Source: Arenicola marina
Taxonomy: Eukaryota > Annelida > Polychaeta > Arenicolidae
Assembly: GCA_964019135.1 (NCBI GenBank)
Contig: OZ025257.1
Span: forward strand, 16,643,971 to 16,707,970
Length of the DNA: 64,000 nt
Direction: 5' to 3'
Of this stretch, positions 32,808 through 44,320 are shown piece by piece. Below the pieces are notes generated by a model that did no database searches, was not told the origin of the DNA, and saw only the letters and a program-made list of their open reading frames with translations. A program made the translations under genes and the position numbers. The first letter of the stretch is position 1. Each line of letters begins with the position of its first letter.

Positions 32808-33399
32808 TTGAGCAATGAAAAGGGGTCCTCGGAACTACTTGGCTTTGAAATTGCTCGCTGAAGTCATAAAGAAAACGAGAGACCATTTTCAACATTAGAT
32901 TGTTCTGCCCACTAAAGAACAAAACGTGTTTTTCATTTTGGTAGCGTCCTTTGTTACGTAAATATAAAATAGCCGCGCACAACAGAGGCCTCACAAGACA
33001 TCACCTAAAACGACCTGTCACTCAAGCGGATGGCTATCAAACGGTTCCACCTTAGACTGTTTTCAAATTTAGGAATGGTAGTATTGAGCTTACTATACGT
33101 TAAAAATGTGCGCATCAACAGAGAAGAATATTTGTAACGAAAGTATCGGAGTTGCTCCGGCAATATATCATGGACAAGCCGTTAAATGCAGTGTCCATTT
33201 GGTATTATTGTTCATTCGAACAGAATACGCAAGGCAGGATATTGTTGCGCCGATTGTTGACCTGGCAACTGTCACCCGTGGCAACGTGCGCGCTTGCGGT
33301 TAGAAACGAAATTTTCTGATTTAGCAAAGAATTTACATACCATTTCGATGAATAATAGTCTATAGTAGAGCCCCTAGGTCTCGGTCAGGGAATGATCTA

Positions 33400-34040
33400 T
33401 GGCGGGGGTGGGGGTAGAGAGTTGGCAGCTACCTCCCCCCCCCCTGGCAACTTGCGCATTGCTTGGCTTTCCGGCGAAATACATGGTAAAGTGACTAGCA
33501 TTGTAGGGGGGCCGGGGAGGTGGGGGGGGAGGCGTTCCTCGAGGGGGTGGGGGAATACCTTTTCCGATCTCCGCGATTGGCATCCAGAAATTCGCGATTA
33601 GCTGTTGGCAATTGTTGGGGATCGTTAACCGTACAATTCCTGGTTCTTAATAGGGAAAGACCCTTCCCTATTAAGGGGGGGGGGGGGGGGGGCAAAGGGA
33701 CATTTCCGTTCCTCGGGAATGGGCTTTTCATGTCACCGTGAACGGGGAATGAGATTCCACCCCCCCCCCCCCCCCCCCCCCCCTATTGACCGCGATCCGT
33801 TATAACGTTATAAGCAGTCTGAATTCCCGGTCTTGAACAGTCTTCATCTTGGAGATTTGATGTTGCTCTCCCTAATACTGGGGATTCGCGATTCAGAGGC
33901 GGTATCCCCTGACCCCCCCGCCCCCCCCCCCCCCAACCTCGGGAATGGGGCTTATTATTTTACCGTGAACTGGGAATGACAAAACTAATTCTTCGTGAAA
34001 TGGGAATGAGGTACACTATAAACCGACCGCCGTGAGCAAA
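33400..34040. repeat. poly-G/C-rich dispersed repeat region
   Basis: Several long C or G runs (33436, 33678, 33761, 33917) alternate with a motif like CACCGTGAACTGGGAATGA, which recurs three times here and again, inverted, near 48100-48150. It looks like a decayed dispersed repeat family. No gene. Confidence 0.5.
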
Positions 34041-34477
34041 AAATTTATTTCGACCACCTCTCCCGGTCGTCACTATTTGGAGAGCTCCAACTCCTCTTAT
34101 TACAAATACTCCGGGAGGAGGGCGGTCTCCCACGTTCCACGCATAGATCTGTATAAGTTATAAGCTTACTGGCTTCCAAAGTACTTGATGTATCCAGTAA
34201 GCTTACTATCTATCAACTTTATTTCAAAAATACGACATAGACTACAATGCGTGGCAATGATTACTTATACACGTGTTTGTCTTGACTATGATCATACGCC
34301 GTCATCTTATTCCACCCAAGAAGTTAAAGATATGCAGAAATACATTAATATTTTCATATCATTATGAATGTAATGATATGTACAAGAGACGTTAACAATT
34401 TCGCATACGCGGCTTCATTAACTATATCTGAAATGACCTTTGACGTTCTGTTAGATGGCACTCTAAGGTACTGATAC

Positions 34478-34716
34478 CTTCCGATTTTCTCATTGCTCAT
34501 AATTTGATTCTGTCTAATATTTGTTTCCGCTATTGTCGCATAAAAATTAGTTTCTAGTCTTGGCAAGCAACAACGAAAGGGAAACAAATCATTTGACGTA
34601 AATGCCTTGGTAAATGTCATCACGGGATGCGCTTCTTCCATGCGGGGCGTGTGGTCCTCCAAGCCCCAGGATGTGGTCTGGCTTCCAAAAGCCCTTCCAG
34701 ACAACAGGCAGGTATT
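34478..34716 (-). CDS. putative exon of an unidentified gene
   Basis: An open frame on the minus strand runs from a polypyrimidine-CAG acceptor (34717-34719) to a possible GTATCA donor (34472-34477) and continues open beyond it to about 34357. It reads NTCLLSGRAFGSQTTSWG, then LEDHTPRMEEAHPV, MTFTKAFTSNDLFPFRCC and ATIAETNIRQNQ. The composition looks like real protein rather than repeat, but I cannot assign a family. No partner exon with matching phase was found; a GTGAGT donor at 35930-35935 (minus) follows a short ATG-initiated frame but its phase does not fit. It could be a chance open frame. Confidence 0.3.
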
Positions 34717-34739
34717 CTGAAAAATGGAAGGAGACACAT

Positions 34740-37700
34740 AGGACCTACAGAAGATAAATAATAAATGGCAAATAAACCATTATTTGTGTGATTGCATCAC
34801 TCTAAATTTCATATTGAGTAGACTTGTATATGTTAATCCATAATGTATCAACTGGACATATACTCATTGGAGAGATTTTTTTATTTGAAGGACACTTATA
34901 CTAGCGGATCTAGGGGTGGGAGGGTCTGGACTTCCCTTTTTAAGCCAGTTTAGTGCATATTGTTCTCCTCCATATGTACGCGCGCACCCCCCCCCCCCCA
35001 CCCCTCCCCTTGTTTCTCTTAGGTGCGCCCCCTGCGACCTCGTCGTTTTATATTAGAAAAGACGATCCAGTGTGGACCGCCCATCCCGTTGTTACAAATG
35101 AAATGTGGCTACCGTACGTCAAATCCATGTAGGGAGTATTCACTTCACAGTACAAGGCACCGGGCCGAGTTCGTCATTTCTGTTCGTATTTCTCCACGAA
35201 ATCGTACCCAGCAGATCACAGGCGGACCCGGGCGGGGGGCGGGGGTCCAGAGTGATCGTTTTTGGACAGCTCTTCTCCCAAGCTAGACACTCCCCCCCCC
35301 CACCCCTTCCTTTAGATAGCTAATCCCACCATAACATGGGGTCACGCGTTTTGTATACATAAGGCCTATAGACAAATACTATAAATACGACCCCAATGTA
35401 GAAATATGACGTTGCAAACATCGTTCAGATAATAGTCTGCCGCATAGAACCTTAGCAACCGGAACATTTGGAACATGATTTAGTTGTATCGGGGACATCG
35501 GTCCCCATCACCTCTACCACAACGCAGGCCGGGCCCTTCAGCTAGACGCGGCGACATTTAATGGTTGCCATGGTACCATAATGAATGTATCCCGACCCAA
35601 TTTTCGGGCTTCAGCGTCTAATAATATATTTTTATTATTCATGTACATAGCCTATTGTATAGCGCCAATCCCATATATTATCATGAGTAATGGATTGCGA
35701 GGTTACACCACGTGCAAGGCACATATATCTACGTCATATCCGTATGGGGCGACATCCACACATATGTCATACATAAAACGTATACATACAATCTACGACA
35801 AAAGTTCGGTCCAGGTCAGAGCTGCATGACCTTCGACCACCTAGCCGGACATCGCTCCCTCAGAAGTCGAGAGCCGCAGTGACTAGGTGACCGACAGAGG
35901 TCGGAGCGCAATACGAAGTCAATAATATGACTCACCGCCTCATTTGGCACACTGGACAGACCATAAACACATAAACGCCGTACTTAGGGCCTAGTCTTTG
36001 GCACGGTTGGCCCTGACTCGTGCCATCATACACGTAATTTCGCAGAGGGTAAAATGTATATATACGACAAAAACGACGCATGGCTGACGAATATCCCGAC
36101 CCATCCCCCCCTTCAACCATAGTTGAAGAAGGAGGACCATGACGACATCCTCTCCCTTACTGCTTACACATCACTCTGCACACCCGTCTGCTTTCCCATG
36201 ATTTCCAGTCGTCTGGCCGGGGTCTGCGGGGCGGTCAGTCTCGCCAGTACCAGGGGCAGCCAGACAACAGAGGCGAACCGAAATCCCTAGAGACACTAGC
36301 TACCTTACTTGTCTCATCCCGCCTCGTCCCCATGTCTATCCTTTTTGTGCCGTTGACAATGCCCGAACGCTGTTCACTGGGACGTGGTTGCACCCTCTTA
36401 ATTAGTTTAGAATATATAACTATTTAATATATGGCCAAGAGATAATTATGCATTATATGTAACGTTCCGGCAAATTACATGACGGCATTTAATAGTAATA
36501 CGGGTAATATATCCCAACTTGAGTGCATAATATTATGTGTTGTTAACTTTTTTCCCTTGTCCTGATTCGCTGGAGGCCGTTTTTTTCGGATTTAAAAAAA
36601 TAACTTGTATTATTGGGCTAATATGGCGTCAACGTGGTGTCCTTGAGCGAATGCTCAGTATTATAAACTTTTGCCCCCGCTTCGCACATCCTGGATCCGC
36701 CCATGGTTCATTTTGTTCGCTGTCTTCTCTATGTACCAACACGGCAACGCCGAGATACCTTTGCTACATATCAGTCTACACAGTAAATTCTTCATGGCAA
36801 ACACTGCCCGCCGTGACGTCATCACTTAACCTTTAGCCAGCATGATATAACGACGTCATTTCCTTATCAAGAACTGGCCGCAACCCGGATCCAGCCCTGC
36901 GCAACACTGACATGCTTGTGGCTCGGATGACTCGACCAGCCAGACGCCACAGGACTCTCGCCTCTGCCCCCACCCCTCCCCCCAACCCCTCTCTCCTCCC
37001 CATCTCGGCGTCTCTCTCGCCACCTCCTGCCCGCCAAGCCCCAGCCAGCAGGAGTGGCCAGCATGTGGCATCGGATGGCCATGTCTCGTTATCGATCCGT
37101 CTGGACCTAATTTTTTACCTCTACTGCAGACGTGACATCACATATATTAGTACTAATATCTTTGGTGACATATTCACCTGTCTAGACGGTTGATAGGTTC
37201 AGGTTATATAGCCACCTCAGAGTTGAGCCTAATTCACGTCTACGGTTCAAGTGAACTAGTGAATCACTGGAAACCATACGCGCAAAACCCTTATGAAGTT
37301 CTTATTCACGGGGATGCGCATGGTCAAAAACTTCGTCTGACCACGGTACCAACACCGTCTAATTTGAAACAGGCGAAGGGAGCGGGGGGTGGGGAGGGGG
37401 GGGGGGGGGTGGTATGCAACTATCTGCTGGTTTGCTGAGAAAAGTAGGCCTATACCTACCTGCCTCCCCACATCTTAGATATTTAACTACGGAGAGTGGG
37501 TTGAGACAAGGCTTGTGAATACGTATGTCGTCATTTGCATATTAACGGCCCATGCAGCCACCCCCCACCCCCCGCCCACCCCATCTTCAGGACAAGGATG
37601 TAGACGATAAAGGCTGTATGTATTGTGTTATGCTGCATTGGATGAAACAGCATACACGCTATTATGCTTCACGCATTGTATTATAGGACATATATTGGAT

Positions 37701-39600
37701 TACATTGCATACATCGCATGCATTGTATTGTAAAACACAACGGTAGCCCACACGGCGTACGCATCCCATGCGGCGGATGTAGATTGACATACACTCACGT
37801 AGGGGTACTTCAAAGCTACCGTTAGACACTGCAGGGGGCCACTGCGATGTTGTACAATCTGCAATCACTGACTCAGCATGCGAGCAGGCGTCCACAGACA
37901 AGACTGACTATAGCTAGTCACACAACCCAGCCGGCCAACAGCTTGATGTTAATGGTGTCTAAATTGTCATCAGTCATGGAGCAAATGCATGCAACATAAC
38001 CCTAACGTAGCCTAGGCGCATGATATCGGTGCTCACTAGCTTCTCAGATAGGGGTTGCGAGGCCTATAGGAGCACCCACACTCTCACTCACGCCATATTC
38101 CCCATACCGCCAATGCTTTTTGTACCGTACTGGGAGACCTCTGGGATGACGCCAACTGTGAAACGACTATACAGTGGCGGATCCAGGGGAGAGGGGCGGG
38201 GGGGGGGGGGGGGGGCAGAGGGGTAACGTGCCCCCCACCCCCTTCACTAGAATACGGGTGAAAAAAGGCACTTGCACCACCTTTCTCTGAAGAACGGGGC
38301 ACAGGCAGTATTCTTTCTGCACAACCTCACCAGGACCACCCCCCCCACCCCCCCAAGTTCATCTTTAAGTTGCTCGATACACATATGTTATATATGTATA
38401 TAAATGTATAAATGTATAAAATATTGTCAGAAACGTCACACAGACACAGACAAGTAGCCCATATGGACTAGTATACAGACAAGTTCATATAATACTGGTG
38501 ATATCGAACACTGGCGGATCGGGTGGCAGGGGCGCCCGAACGCCTTGTGGATATAATATATAGTCATGTGCATGTTCATGACGGCCTAAGTAAATGGACC
38601 AAGAAGCCAGCCAGCCGGCCAGCCAGCCAGACAGACAGCCAGTCTAGGACATTGCTGACCAAGATCGACGGCTTGCTGTCTGTGTCTGTCTGCTTCTCCA
38701 TGGCAACCATGATGGGGTATCATGAAAAGACATGCCCCCCCCCCCCCTCTTCCCCGTACTATTTTGAACAGAAAGGCGCATGGACGAAAATTGGCATATC
38801 TTGCAAAAACTGGGTTTAAATGGTCTTTTGGAGCTCAGACATGAGAATTGTGTCTCCGATACAGTCAATTCACCCGTCCATACTTCAGGGAGACAGATGA
38901 CGGAGAACACGCCATATGCATTGGGATCACGATCACATATCGACATGAGGACTAGATATCGCGGGAAACTGTCAAACGCCTTTATTAGCCCTCCCCACCC
39001 TCACTGCTACTTCGGCAACTGGGCTTTGCACTAGTTTTCCCCCCAATACGTCCCAGAGCCCATGCACCATGTTCACTGAATCAGACGTCCCATTATACAG
39101 GAAGGGGTTATAACCTTTACTGATGCTCTTCTGTGGCTCTATTGTGAGCTGTGAGCAGAGAACAAGAGGACAACACATCAGACAAATACGCCAAGGGTGG
39201 GCCTCCAGGCTCAATAATGAAAACTGCATCCAGACGATTCATCAGAACCGTTGCCAAAGCAACCGCCATCCACCTCAACCCCCTTCGGTCCATCCCGCCA
39301 CGGAAACACCGTTGGACCAACCGCCCCGCAGTATCATTCACACCAACCGACTGTACACACACTGTCTGACACATGCACACACGGTTGCAGTAGAAACCCT
39401 CCTCACCATGCTCACTATGAATGTGACTCACACTGTCGGCCACGTTGGCACGTGACTAATGCTGAACAGCCGGTACAGGCGTACCGAGTAGGGTGGACGA
39501 ACAGGGAGGGTCGGGTCTGAAGCAAGCCCCGCTCGCTCCAGCCTACCCCTGCCACACAGCAGGCCAGGCCACACAAAAATCATTCAACAAGTACAAGTAC
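34740..39600. other. non-coding, scattered poly-G/C tracts and repeat ends
   Basis: No recognisable gene. Poly-G/C runs occur at 34988, 35292, 37397, 38197 and 38727. GGATCC-type element ends lie at 34908, 36690, 36885 and 38173. A segment at 39228-39290 matches 42129-42192. Several short open frames show no family signature. Confidence 0.45.
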
Positions 39601-39620
39601 CGTCGGATAGAGAGCGGGTG

Positions 39621-39634
39621 CTGCCACCTAGCGA
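39621..39634 (-). promoter_or_regulatory. CTCF-like motif
   Basis: Minus-strand TCGCTAGGTGGCAG fits 13 of 14 positions of the CTCF core. A TCTCGCGA promoter-type motif lies about 95 bases to the right, inside the end of the neighbouring TIR element. Confidence 0.35.
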
Positions 39635-39713
39635 CCGCGCACAAAAGCCAAGGCAGCGCTATTGGCGCTAGCTGGCGAATTGTCATGGAAGTACTTCGAA
39701 TTTCGCAGACATA

Positions 39714-40680
39714 GGGCTATATAGTTCTCGCGATCGGGCTGCGAGACTTCAGTTTTGGGGACAAACAAACACACGTGCTCCATGTTGAAGTATAGGCAGC
39801 TATAAGTGAATTTCTTTCCAGGTTTATTCTAAAGACTATGAGTACCATTTCACTAAACATGGCTATGGGAGATATACGTTAAAATATTTGGAGGCGATGA
39901 AGCGCAGAACTTTGGGAATATACAAGGAAAAATCCGCCTTCATTACACTCGAAAGCTAAAAATAACGTTCTAAATTTACCCCTGCACCCGGGCTTTCGCA
40001 AGTTCACTAAACAGCTAGTGACGTTACAGGGTTTCGCGTGCCTCCGCGGTAACAAAAATGGCGAGAGCAAGCGATCGACTTAACGATTCCGCTGTCAAAA
40101 TGTGCAGTGCATGGAGTAACTACACACGGGTGCGTCATTAAACCACATGGTAAAGATAAAATAAGACCAGTTGGATGTTTTCGTATCACTTTTGGGTCAC
40201 GAAAAGACCAAGTTTCTTCATTTTTGTAAGTTTTCTGTTTGAAGCGTTGCGCCAACGTTGTCACCGGGGAGAGTCCGTGTGACGTCATAATGCCTCGTTT
40301 TCGTAGGAAAGGCAAAAAAACGTTAGTTTTTCAGTCGTATTGTCCCGTCGTAACAAATATTCGTCATTGTGATGGCGCAAACGAATAAAAAATATGTCAT
40401 CTATCCGTTTTGTGAAGTTAAATTTCTTAAATATTTTTAATCATAGCGCTAGGTCTTCCGCAATATACCCACCCCTCGGCGCCTGGCTTTTGCGCAGGTA
40501 GTCTGGTTCCCAGTCTCTCTCTTTGCGTAACATACACGTCACGCCTACGTCAGAGATAGTCAGGATACCAGTTTGCGCAGAGATTATAAACTCGTTCCGA
40601 ACACGTGCTTCGTTTGTTTGTCCCCAAAATGAGTAAACCGCAAGTCCAAGCAAACGAGACTTTATAGCTCTATTCCTCAT
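39714..40680. mobile_element. TA-flanked TIR element (~0.97 kb)
   Basis: Ends GGGCTATATAG and (reverse complement) GAGCTATAAAG, both flanked by TA. Further in, TTTTGGGGACAAACAAAC followed by CACGTG is inverted between 39755-39780 and 40603-40627. No transposase frame. The open frame at 40441-40791 is inside it and shows no family. Confidence 0.6.
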
Positions 40681-40826
40681 GGACCAAAAGCTACCTATAT
40701 TCCGATGTTGGGTAATCAAAGAATAAATCTTATTTTCTTCAATTAAAGACAGTTCCATTGTATTACAAGGTCGTTTGCATATATTCGCCAAAAAACTGTC
40801 CTACTTACGCATCAGGGTAACTAACG

Positions 40827-40926
40827 CACAGGAGCCTCGATCCCCCGCCTCAATCGCGGGTGGGTGGGTGGGGGGGGGGTCGAGCACCCCTACACCGCCC
40901 ACCTACCCGTGATTGAGGCTCCTCTG
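40827..40926. mobile_element. 100-bp hAT-like MITE
   Basis: Ends CACAGGAGCCTC and (reverse complement) CAGAGGAGCCTC; the direct repeat ACTAACG flanks it (40820-40826 and 40927-40933). CAG-type ends and a 7-8 bp duplication suggest hAT. Its interior (AATCACGGGTAGGTGGGCGG) folds back around a poly-G run; a related piece lies near 2855. Confidence 0.6.
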
Positions 40927-41258
40927 ACTAACGTTACAGCCTAATCGGTGACGTAGGCGATTATATGTATTTTGGGAAATATATATTATATACAGACCAC
41001 ACATACGGGCGGATCCAGAGATAAAATAGGGCGTCCACATGTACAATAAGCGATCGGAAAAAAACAATGGCCTCTGCTAAATAAAGTTTGGGGGCGGGAG
41101 CCCCTGGACATGCACGCCCCCCCCCCCTCCCCCCATGGATCGGTTAAATGGCGATACTGGACATCTCCCCTTTCAGACCCCTACTTGTTCAGAACTTCAG
41201 CACTAAACACTTACTTGCAAGGTTCTCAGAACAGCAGCAGGAACAGCCTTGTCTTTGG

Positions 41259-41380
41259 TCAAAACTTATCCTCACAATTGATCATTTCTGTCATAATTCG
41301 CTTTTCCACGAGTGGCAGCATCATTGTGTCCTCTGTGGCTATGTTGTAGCTCACAAACACTTGCTTACCAGTTTTTTTGG
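41259..41380 (-). CDS. PSMG4: PSMG4 exon 3
   Basis: TTTCAG acceptor at 41381-41386; encodes KKTGKQVFVSYNIATEDT to CEDKF and the TGA stop (41259-41261). Confidence 0.92.
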
Positions 41381-42952
41381 CTGAAATGGTATAAAATGAA
41401 ATACAAGTGCACTAAGACTTAGTGGAATGTAAATATCTATATATAAGCATGCATATGTTGTCTTTCAAGATGATTTGCTAATATTAATATAATAAAGTTG
41501 TTACTATATTATTGGATCATATAAATGCATGCATTTTGTGTTTTGACACCATTTCAATAGCTGCAGCTACACAGTCTAATTATTTTTAAATATTTAATTT
41601 TCTACTCTCTCTTTAAAATGGAATATCGATGTCCCCTCATTATTGAAATGCTATACTTATATGAGTAGATATATACAACAATTAATGATATCAATAAGTA
41701 TTTGCAAACATAAATAGGTCTTCAACCATTGTATTTGTAACCAAATGTTTTATTGATTAAAAATATAGCAAAAGAAAGGTAATGCTCAACTGCTTCAACT
41801 AAAAAAGCAGACTTACCTAGTTTCTGAGCCAATGTGGTAGAGGTTGAGTCAGTAAATTTTCCTAAGACTTTGCAAGAAGAAGGCTCAGGATCCTGAAATA
41901 AATTTTCATCAAATTTATTTTAAATCTTGAAATACATCCTGTGTTGATCTAAGGTAAATATAGTTCAACAAATTAAACGCGGTCTGCTCCCAACTTGGAT
42001 ATTTCGTGACTCTGTGGCTACACAGTGTGACTGGACTACGGTAAATACAGCTTTAATATAGTTATATTTAAATCAGATGAACTCTCAGATTTTGAAAGGA
42101 ACTATAAGCATGATAAGTTAGTTATAGAACTGCATCCAGATGATTCATCAGAAGTGTTTCCAAAGCAACCGCCATCCACCTCAACATGCTCAAGGTAGAT
42201 AAGACTAAGTTATTATACCTTAACTTAAAATTATACTTATATTAAATATAAATATATATATCTATACTGTTTAAAATATATATTAATTCCAAGTCTTCTC
42301 ATATCTACAATTATCAACCTAATTAAAACATATTAAATTACTCATAAAGTGGATTAAATCTTTAAATTATAGATCGGATATAAGTAAAAAAACATTGCTG
42401 TGGGCAATTATAAGTAGCTATGTAGTGCATTACAGCAACTATAAGGATGGAACCAGGGGGGGCCGGGGGGGGGGGGGGTCCATATTCACCCCTCCCTCCT
42501 TTTGAGGAAGAATGCTGTCTGAGGCAGTCCCCTCTTCCCAGTCGCAAGTTTTCAGTGGACCCCCCACTGGCCCCAGTCCCAGTTATATAATTAAATGCAT
42601 TGTTCCGCCCCTATATCTGTATATAGCCTGATAGCCTAGTATAGGCTATACAGGCCTAATGTTAGAGTTACAGAATCAACATGAAGATGCTGCTAGATTT
42701 ACAAGCCCGCAATACTTAGTGTAACGATTCCTTTTATCTGAAACTGGAAGAGAAACTTACAAATTGTGTCTTCATTGCAACTGCTAAGTTAGACATCGTC
42801 TCCGGCTTGGTTCCAACCCAGAGATAGAAACTTCCCTGCATTTTGAGGACCTGAAAGTTTACGTTTGTGTCCATCAGTCTTTCAGAGAAACTGTAAAGGT
42901 TTAGCCCACATGTTGCGCTTTCGTAGGACCCATCTGTTATCACGTTGTCCAT
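41259..42952 (-). CDS. PSMG4: PSMG4, proteasome assembly chaperone 4 (complete, 3 exons, 129 aa)
   Basis: Cytosolic chaperone (PAC4) that pairs with PAC3 to help build the proteasome alpha ring. Exons 42761-42952 (64 codons), 41817-41892 and 41259-41380 join in frame to 129 residues; human is 123. Seen: LYSFSERLMDTNVNFQVLKM, GSFYLWVGTKPE, NLAVAM, DSTSTTLAQKL, KKTGKQVFVSYNI, PLVEKRIMTEM, ending CEDKF. These align with human FSARLWEQLVHFHVMRL, SLFLWVG, NLAVAM, DTTSTGLAQRL and KTNKQVFVSYNL. Splice sites are consensus (GTAAGT donors, CAG acceptors). It lies about 8.6 kb upstream of beta-tubulin B on the same strand, as expected from the human BPHL-TUBB2A-TUBB2B-PSMG4 order. No canonical poly(A) signal was seen just after the stop. 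Confidence 0.93.
41817..41892 (-). CDS. PSMG4: PSMG4 exon 2
   Basis: Encodes DPEPSSCKVLGKFTDSTS then TTLAQKL; TTTCAG acceptor and GTAAGT donor; ends in phase 1. Confidence 0.92.
42129..42192. repeat. dispersed repeat fragment in PSMG4 intron 1
   Basis: Shares about 55 of 62 bases with 39228-39290 (core CAAAGCAACCGCCATCCACC), same orientation. Family unknown. Confidence 0.55.
42440..42560 (+). repeat. dispersed repeat copy with poly-G head
   Basis: Matches, in inverted orientation, the segment at about 63.80-63.92 kb (shared TTGAGGAAGAA and CGCAAGTTTTCAGTGGACC). Probably an uncharacterised short mobile element just upstream of PSMG4 exon 1's intron donor. Confidence 0.55.
42761..42952 (-). 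CDS. PSMG4: PSMG4 exon 1
   Basis: ATG at 42950-42952, GTAAGT donor at 42755-42760, phase 0. Confidence 0.92.
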
Positions 42953-43625
42953 GATCCCTTAATTGTTGTGTAAAAACTCATTTAATTGCAATAATCATTT
43001 AAACCGAATCATGTAAACAAACTCATGTGTTGTTACAGGGGGCAGCCATTACTGTTTGTCATAACGTGCTCGTCTAACCGCATTCTGCAGCCGCCTGGCG
43101 AATAACCGGAGAATTACGCAGCAGCCGTTGAGGAGAAGCCAGACGGTTTGCCCGGGAAATTATATTAACTAGCCGCCCGAGCGGTCTAGCGTTCGTAGTA
43201 ATAAGCTAAAGAAATAACAGTATGACAGTATTTTGTTTTATACGTTAAATAGTAGCAGGCAGAAGGTAAATATTGGGCAGAAATAATATCGATAATTATA
43301 TTGACATAAATTGAGACCGGGAGCTATGGAATAACGGGACATAAATGTTAAGGATATTTAAACCCTGTGCAATTATTGTGCATCCAGTACAGAATACTCA
43401 AATTGCGGCTAAAGCACGATAATAAACGAATATCAGTCCAGTAAAACGGTAAGGCCCAAGCTCAAACATTGATTAAGTAATAAAAGGGGTTGATTGAGTT
43501 AAAAAAGAGGCTGTTTCCCGTCCGTTGTTCGCCATTTAACGCAGTACTACTACCTTCAGTGGATAAAATCTGCCTGACGTCCTGGTTGGATCTATAGAAT
43601 TGACGTGTAGTCCCCTTAACTATAC

Positions 43626-44320
43626 TGTAGAGGGATTTGGTAGAGCTAGACGAGGGTTGGGGTTATCATGGGGGAGTAGCAATAGTATGTAGAGCGGTGG
43701 TGGGCAGCGGGGTCATAAACCGGGGTCAAGGCGGGGGCAGCATGCAGGAGTGATCAGCGCAGGCGGGCGGACGCTCTCGGATAGGGGAAGGGGGGAAGCT
43801 CAGGATTGGGGTGGTACCCCCAACTTAGCGAGGGGGTGAATCCCTGGGTTGGGGTGGTACCCCCAACTTAGGGGAGGGGCGAGTCGCCGGGTTGGGGTGG
43901 TACCCCCAACTTAGCGAGGGGGTGAATCCTGGGTTGGGGTGGTACCTCCAACTTAGGGGAGGGGCGAGTCTCCGGGTTGGGGTGGTACCCCCAACTTAGC
44001 GAGGCGGTGAATCCTGGGTTGGGGTGGTACCCCCAACTTAGGGGAGGGGCGAGTCGCCGGGTTGGGGTGGTACCCCCAACTTAGCGAGGGGGTGAATCCC
44101 TGGGTTGGGGTGGTACCCCCAACTTAGGGGAGGGGCGAGAGAGAGACGTATAAATAATCGAAGACCAGGAGAACAAGAGGGACTTGAGAGAGAGATAAAG
44201 AGATAGACGGATCGTGTGGCATGGAATAGTATTGTGGATGGAATATTATGGTGGAATAAAGCTGAGAAAAGAACGACATGTGTTGAATTTCACTACGCGG
44301 CCCGACGGGAGAACCGAAAA
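43626..44320 (+). mobile_element. LTR of a Ty3/gypsy-type fossil (plus orientation)
   Basis: Begins TGTAGAGGGATTTGG, contains an AATAAA near 44255 and is followed by a primer-binding-site-like TGGTGTCAGAA. Inside is an alternating tandem repeat of about 43 bases (GGTTGGGGTGGTACCCCCAA core) whose copy number differs from the other LTR. The two LTRs look about 97 percent identical outside the repeat, so the insertion seems fairly recent. Confidence 0.7.

Noticed and set aside
39117-39455. Overlapping ~110-codon frames on both strands as genes
   Set aside because: Both strands are open over the same segment, part of which is a dispersed repeat; no homology or splice support.
40441-40791. 116-codon minus-strand gene
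   Set aside because: It lies inside a TA-flanked TIR element, has no family resemblance and includes part of an inverted arm.
43080-43105. Further CTCF-like motif near PSMG4 (GCCGCCTGGCGAA)
   Set aside because: It misses several core positions of the consensus, so it was not counted.
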